Shown: positions 59,301-64,000 of the stretch, piece by piece
How positions within the stretch are numbered: position 1 is the stretch's first letter
Layout: every line of letters starts with the position of its first letter
Origin: Podocnemis expansa
Lineage: Eukaryota > Chordata > Testudines > Podocnemididae
Reading direction: 5' to 3'
Assembly (NCBI GenBank): GCA_007922195.1
Contig: ML682008.1
Location: 2,778,552 to 2,842,551 of the forward strand
Length of the DNA: 64,000 nt
Made by a program: the position numbers and the translations under genes
The notes under the pieces: generated by a model
Databases searched by the model: none
Told to the model about the DNA's origin: nothing
What the model saw: only the letters and a program-made list of their open reading frames with translations

Positions 59301-60239
59301 TTACCTATATACTTGTGTATAAGTCAAGAATTTGCTTCTACCAGATAGCCTCTGAAAAAGGCACTTGGCTTATAAGTGGTCTGGCTAGCAGGGAGCAGCT
59401 CCAGTCCAGGAGTTTTTAAATCTTCTGCCCTGAGCATGCTCGGAGCATCCTCAAGGTGGAGGCCCGGCATGTGGTGTGGCAGCCAGCTGAGGGAGTCCTG
59501 GGTTGGGGGGGTCAGCCTGGGTAAATCAGCTGGGTGCTGGGGTTGGCGGTGCTGAGCAGCAGAGTGGGGGCAGGGGTGACAGGATGCCAGAGCTGACCCA
59601 CGAGGTTCCTGACAACGTGGCTTGAAAGGCTCACGGGAGGCCGGGTCCAGCATGCAAGTGGTGACCTGGTGAAGCAGGGCTGGGGGAAGGCAAGGAGGGA
59701 GAAGGGAGCCTTCCGGGGTGGGCCTGCCTGCTCATTGTTTGGGCCGAGCTGTCCCCTTGGCCCGAGGTGCCACACGACAATCTTCTGTAATGTCCCAGCC
59801 CATAACTTGGGGGAGAGTGTGGGTCAGCTGCTTGTGCGCCTCGTGTGCACTCCACTGGGTCTGGGCATGGAAGGGGAAGGACAGATAGACAGGGACAGAC
59901 ACACTCAGGATAGAGAGACAAACACATGGGGACAGAGAGACATTGGTTAGAGAGACTGGGACAGACACACAGGCATAGAAGGACAGACAGACACTCAGGA
60001 TAGTGAGACAGACACATGGGGACAGAGACAGGGACAGACAGACAGACACAGGAATAGAGAGACAGAGAAAGGGGCAGTCAGACACATGGGGACAGAGGGA
60101 CAGACACACACCTGGACAGACAGCAGATTTTGAACCTTGGCTTGTAGCCGGCTCATGCATTTTTTTTTCAGGTTTCTGGGGTTAATAACCGAGGGTCATC
60201 TTATACACAGGTCAGCTTATACATGAGTATATACAGTAG
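59301..60239. mobile_element. TIR element with GTATAAG ends and a GACA-rich centre (about 940 bp)
   Basis: The left end TATATACTTGTGTATAAGTC and the right end GCTTATACATGAGTATATA are inverted repeats. The centre is GC-rich with a long GACAGA/GGGACAGACACA tract (59880-60125). No transposase seen. Superfamily not assigned because target duplication is unclear. Confidence 0.6.
59880..60125. repeat. GACA-type degenerate microsatellite
   Basis: Runs of GACAGA and GGGACAGACAGACA with CACATGGGGACAGA phrases recurring about every 60 bp (near 59923, 60013 and 60085). Confidence 0.8.
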
Positions 60240-61635
60240 TTATGCCAATATAAATAGCTAGAGGAGGCCAAGCTTTAGTAAACTAAGCCAGTCAGAGACT
60301 AGCATAATGGTAAGCAGATATTGGCAAGTAGAGTGTCACAGACAATGTGTTAGCCTGGTCTTGTTTACACTAATCATCAGCCACCTGGAAGATGGAATAA
60401 GGAAAATGATGCACAAGTGAATTAGAAGTGAGACACATCTGTGAGAATTAGTTACAAGGGGGAGGACAGTATGCAATGTGCCACAGTATGCAATCTGCCG
60501 GAGATTGCTTTAGTCTGGTTTGCACATTGCTTCAATGCATTTAATCCACTACATATGAGACTGTCCTCACTCAGAGGAAACAACATTGTAGACAACCACT
60601 AATGAGGTTTGAAGAGCCAGTGACTTCCTTCTATCAAAACCAAAACAAATTCAGTATTTTATGAAACTGGATGAGATGACTGTGATTAAATGACAAAATG
60701 AGGCATTATTATAATTTCCTGATTGGCTTATTATGTTTTCGTTGTTGAACAGTTAACACTATTACATTTCCACCATCTCCTGATACCTTTTGTGGGGCTG
60801 CTTTGTCATTCAGGATTAACCATAACTACTGACAATATAGCACTTTGTCTCTATGCAGTCATAGAAAGTGCATCTAATGTTGGCAGAAGCCCTTTTGTGA
60901 AACTGCAACTTGAGTACTGAGCGTTCCTGGCGCCTCTAAGAACATGCTATTTGTTAGAGCTCTGATTTGTGATTACTTGCCTCCCAAAATACATACATCC
61001 ATTGTAATCTCTGTTACTTCACCTAAACTTATTGATCTTTGTTTTTCTAGTATGCATAGTAACCATTCCAGAGGATTCCTTGCTGTATATTTAGGCTTTA
61101 CAGTGTTGGAACACATCCAAAAATAATTCAGTAGAAACTCTGAGTATGATGTGAAAATGTTTTCTAAAATGAGAGTTGAGATTTTTATGGTGAACCTAAT
61201 GGTTCTGCACATTTGTTGTGGGTAAATTACATCTCTGAAAGAAGTAACAACCTATCTGGGAGAAGAGAAGGTGCTCAGAGCTAAAATAGTCTCCCGCACA
61301 TGGTTCAGATAGAGGTCATGTCCCCAGGTGATGTGGCCTGCTCAAACTGAATTCCTTTCATTTTTCCTGCTGCTATAGTTTTTTTACTCTTGATAAAGAC
61401 ATGCTTACCTGTAGTCTTAATACCTAGAAATATATTGATATCCAGAATTAAATCATTCTCTACCAAGTCTATTTTAATAGCTCTTAAACAAGGAGCTCCT
61501 AAAATTGGCCTCAGTCCTACAATGATTCCACAAGGGTGGCCCCCTGGTTTTCTGCTCATTGAATAATGGAGACTAAACTTATATAATTTTAGAAAGTTAA
61601 ACCTACTGCTTAACCTCCCCTGTGCTTTTTATAAC
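60240..61635. other. Intron, nothing recognised
   Basis: Unique-looking intron; no exon or RNA gene. Confidence 0.5.
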
Positions 61636-61639
61636 AAAC

Positions 61640-61922
61640 AGCTTTGCTCAGTGCCAGATAGTGGCGCCTACATGGTCCCATGGATGGCACTTTGGATGGG
61701 GAGGCAGGAATTCATATCTGGCTCTATTATTGATGTTCTGTGTGATTTTAGGCAGATCACTTCACCTCTGTGCTGGTGTTTTCCCTCCTACCTTTGTCTG
61801 TGTTGTCTGGTTAAGTTGTAAATTCTGCACAGAGAAAAATTTGTCAGTTTGTCTTTCCATGTGTTTGTATTGCACCTAGTGACATGGGACCACTAGACAC
61901 TACAGCGCTACAAACAATATTT
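61640..61922. repeat. MIR/CORE-SINE-like repeat, fairly complete
   Basis: GGCAGATCACTTCACCTCTG, TAAATTCTGCACAGAGAAAA, GTATTGCACCTAGTGACATG and ACTACAGCGCTACAAACAAT follow the order of an old amniote SINE. Confidence 0.6.
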
Positions 61923-62505
61923 AGAAGAGTGGAAGGAGAGTTCAGGGTGTCCCTCCCTTCACTTTAGACATCGGCACAGCTGCCTGGTGAAACTTTCTTG
62001 CACCCTCTGGGTCAGTAATGAGACACCCCTGTGGGTAGGATCTAAAAGTGACTAGGTTTGCTGATGAGAGTGTGGTAAATTAGGAATTCTGTAACATTTT
62101 TAGTGGCTCCTCAACTTCCCCCTACACTTTGTATTGCTACTTGGGGGGGGAAGAAGAGGATTAAGTTTGCTCTCAGGGCAGGCTAAGAGACCTCTGTGTG
62201 TGTTTATATTACTTCCCTGTCTGAGTAGGATGAATAGAGTTATTAAGAAACTGGCTGAAAATGATCCAGATCAACAAGAGGCCTAGAGAGACAGTGCAAG
62301 CTTCAGTGATTCATGTATCAACACTCTCAGTAGGGAAGTCGAAAACAGATCCCAGCTTGAGAAGGAAGTACTGGAAGGTTTTAGATGAGGGATAAATGGT
62401 GGCTTCTAAAGGAAACTGGGAGTTTTCTCACCTAGGAACTGACTAAGGAGATGACACAGAAGCCTTGCCTACAGTAGAAAAATAAGTGAAATATGTCAAC
62501 TTTCA
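61923..62505. other. Intron, nothing recognised
   Basis: No exon or confident repeat. Confidence 0.5.
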
Positions 62506-62669
62506 GGCACTGCTATAATTATAGCAGTGGCTGATACACACACTGCTCTCTTTAGGTCAATGGAGTGTGTCCTCACTAGGTCCTCTGACCTAATGGGCAG
62601 TGTAAGGAGTTCAAAGACCCATCTCCTGGGGACCCTGAGGGAGTACAGCAGCCTTCAGGTCCCACTCAG

Positions 62670-63000
62670 TCCCAGTATGCAGCTTGGAATGAGGTGGCAG
62701 CCACCCATGTCCCAGGAAGCCGGGTGGCAACTGCCCACATACCACCCAACATGCAGCCGGGAAACAAGGCAGCTGTTGTCCACGTGCCAGGAAGCCAAGA
62801 GGCAGTCGCCCACATCCTTCCTGTTCTCAGCTTCAAGCCAGGAGGTGGGCCGCAGCCGCCGCTTTCCAGCTTGCAGCTGGGAGGCAGGATGCATCTGAAT
62901 CTGTGCCGGCTTATCCTGCACATAGCTGGGAACTGGGTGGTGGTCACCCACATCTTGGGAAGCTGGGCAGGAGCTGCCACCCTACAGCTGAGTGCTGGCA
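62670..63000. repeat. Degenerate minisatellite, period about 75 bp
   Basis: Phrases CCCAGGAAGCCGGGTGGCAA (62711), GCCAGGAAGCCAAGAGGCAG (62786) and CTTGGGAAGCTGGGCAGGAG (62954), each near a CCCACAT, recur between TGCAGCTTGG-like phrases. Open frames through it on both strands are a by-product. Confidence 0.6.
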
Positions 63001-63631
63001 AGAGTCAGGCTATAGCCATCTGCTTGATAAATAAACCCAACTGTTGTGAAAACATTGTCTTATTGGCATTACAAGTGCCTGGCATGGTGAGTTAATTTCT
63101 GAAGCGTTGACAAGGAGTCTGTCTCAGTCGGACCCATTGAACAGTGCTCATGGTGTGAACCTGGCATGCTGAAACCCCAGAGGTTCAGTCACAGGAGGCA
63201 GGGGCCCTGGAGGAAGAGTGGGATCCCTTGGGATCCAACATGTTGAATGGCTTCCTCCAAGAGGCTGTTCCAAAAGTGGAAGAATAGCACTAATTCTGTG
63301 GGTCCATGGCAGGGAGTAGAATGAATTCTCCACCATGCAGTATATGAATAACTTGTGGAGTAGAAAAAATATTCTTTAATAGTAGTTGTAGGATAGTGTA
63401 TAGCAACCAACATTGGGGGCCATGATGCTAAATGCTGTACAAACTTATAGGGCATGTCTACAATGGAGGCTGTTAAAGCCCCCTAAAATCATGGTAGTCT
63501 TCCCATTGACTTCAGTGTGCTTTGGATCAAACCATAAGACAAAAAGCTCATGGAGGAAGGGACTGTATCTTTGTGTGTGTGGCTGGTACCTCGCACAGGT
63601 GGACACTGCTGGAATACAAGTATTAGACAGG

Positions 63632-63830
63632 TTCCAAAGGGGCAGCCAGGTTAATCTAGTAAAGCAAAAAAAAAGAAAGGAGTCTTGTGGCACTTAAAAA
63701 CTAACAGATTTATTTATCCCATGAGCTTTCGTGGGAGAAAATCCCTTTGTCAGATGCTTTGAAAAGGGGGAACTTACAGAATGGGATGAAAATAAATGCA
63801 AGGGAGTGTAAGAGATGGGATCAGGTCATA
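63632..63830 (-). mobile_element. Penelope-like element tail
   Basis: TTCCAAAGGGGCAGCCAGGT, GGAGTCTTGTGGCACTTAA, TTTATTTATCCCATGAGC, TTCGTGGGAGAAAATCCC, then AAATAAATGCAAGGGAGTG; colinear with 29842-30030. The right border is not sharp. Confidence 0.8.
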
Positions 63831-64000
63831 AACAATAATACTTGGAAAGTCACTATGTATTTGGAGCCAAAAATTCATTGACATTAGAATGTTGGCCATT
63901 TCTTGATAAAATTTTATTGGTCTGCTTGAAACTTTTCCATAGTGTAGCTTCTCTGTAGCTACTTGTTGTTGGTGTATCTATCACTTAGCTAAAGCTCCAT

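Noticed and set aside
59732..60160. 142-codon Cys/Ser/Val-rich - strand open frame
   Set aside because: It is the translation of the GACA microsatellite.

Overview
The window is intronic vertebrate DNA carrying six internal coding exons of a class 3 semaphorin on the + strand. The conceptual translation (about 237 residues of the sema domain) fits SEMA3D best: it has the [11 protein letters not shown] start of the domain, the extra residues around D-H-H-Y-I-R-T-D, and the [10 protein letters not shown] segment. Exons lie at 8162-8322, 23163-23225, 27084-27203, 40752-40845, 44768-44896 and 50233-50375. All have AG/GT borders, compatible phases (1-0, 0-0, 0-0, 0-1, 1-1, 1-0) and no stop. The signal-peptide exon lies upstream of the window and the next sema exon downstream, so both ends of the gene are missing.

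The rest is intron filled with old transposons. Two Penelope-like (PLE) tail families, one with a GIY-YIG endonuclease remnant, CR1 LINE 3' ends, hAT elements with 8-bp duplications, and short terminal-inverted-repeat elements opening GGGTATGTCTACACT or similar point to a sauropsid, most likely a turtle. This assignment rests on recognising repeat families and was not checked by a search.

Layout: 0-8 kb, intron with a repeat-free AT-rich block (about 1.7-2.3 kb), CR1, short TIR elements and PLE; 8.2 kb, first exon; 8.3-23.1 kb, intron rich in PLE tails, including head-to-head dimers and a 105-bp fold-back, plus a CR1 carrying two hAT insertions; 23.2 kb, second exon between a long CA repeat and a 1.58-kb hAT element; 27.1 kb, third exon; 27.2-40.7 kb, intron with TIR elements, a fossil PIF/Harbinger element (transposase and Myb-like remnants), nested hATs and a LINE with a 5' inversion; 40.8-50.4 kb, three more exons; 50.4-64 kb, intron with CR1, hAT, PLE, TIR and minisatellite blocks. 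No RNA genes, CRISPR arrays or bacterial-type operons were seen. Most short open reading frames in the window are chance or repeat-derived and are not annotated as genes.
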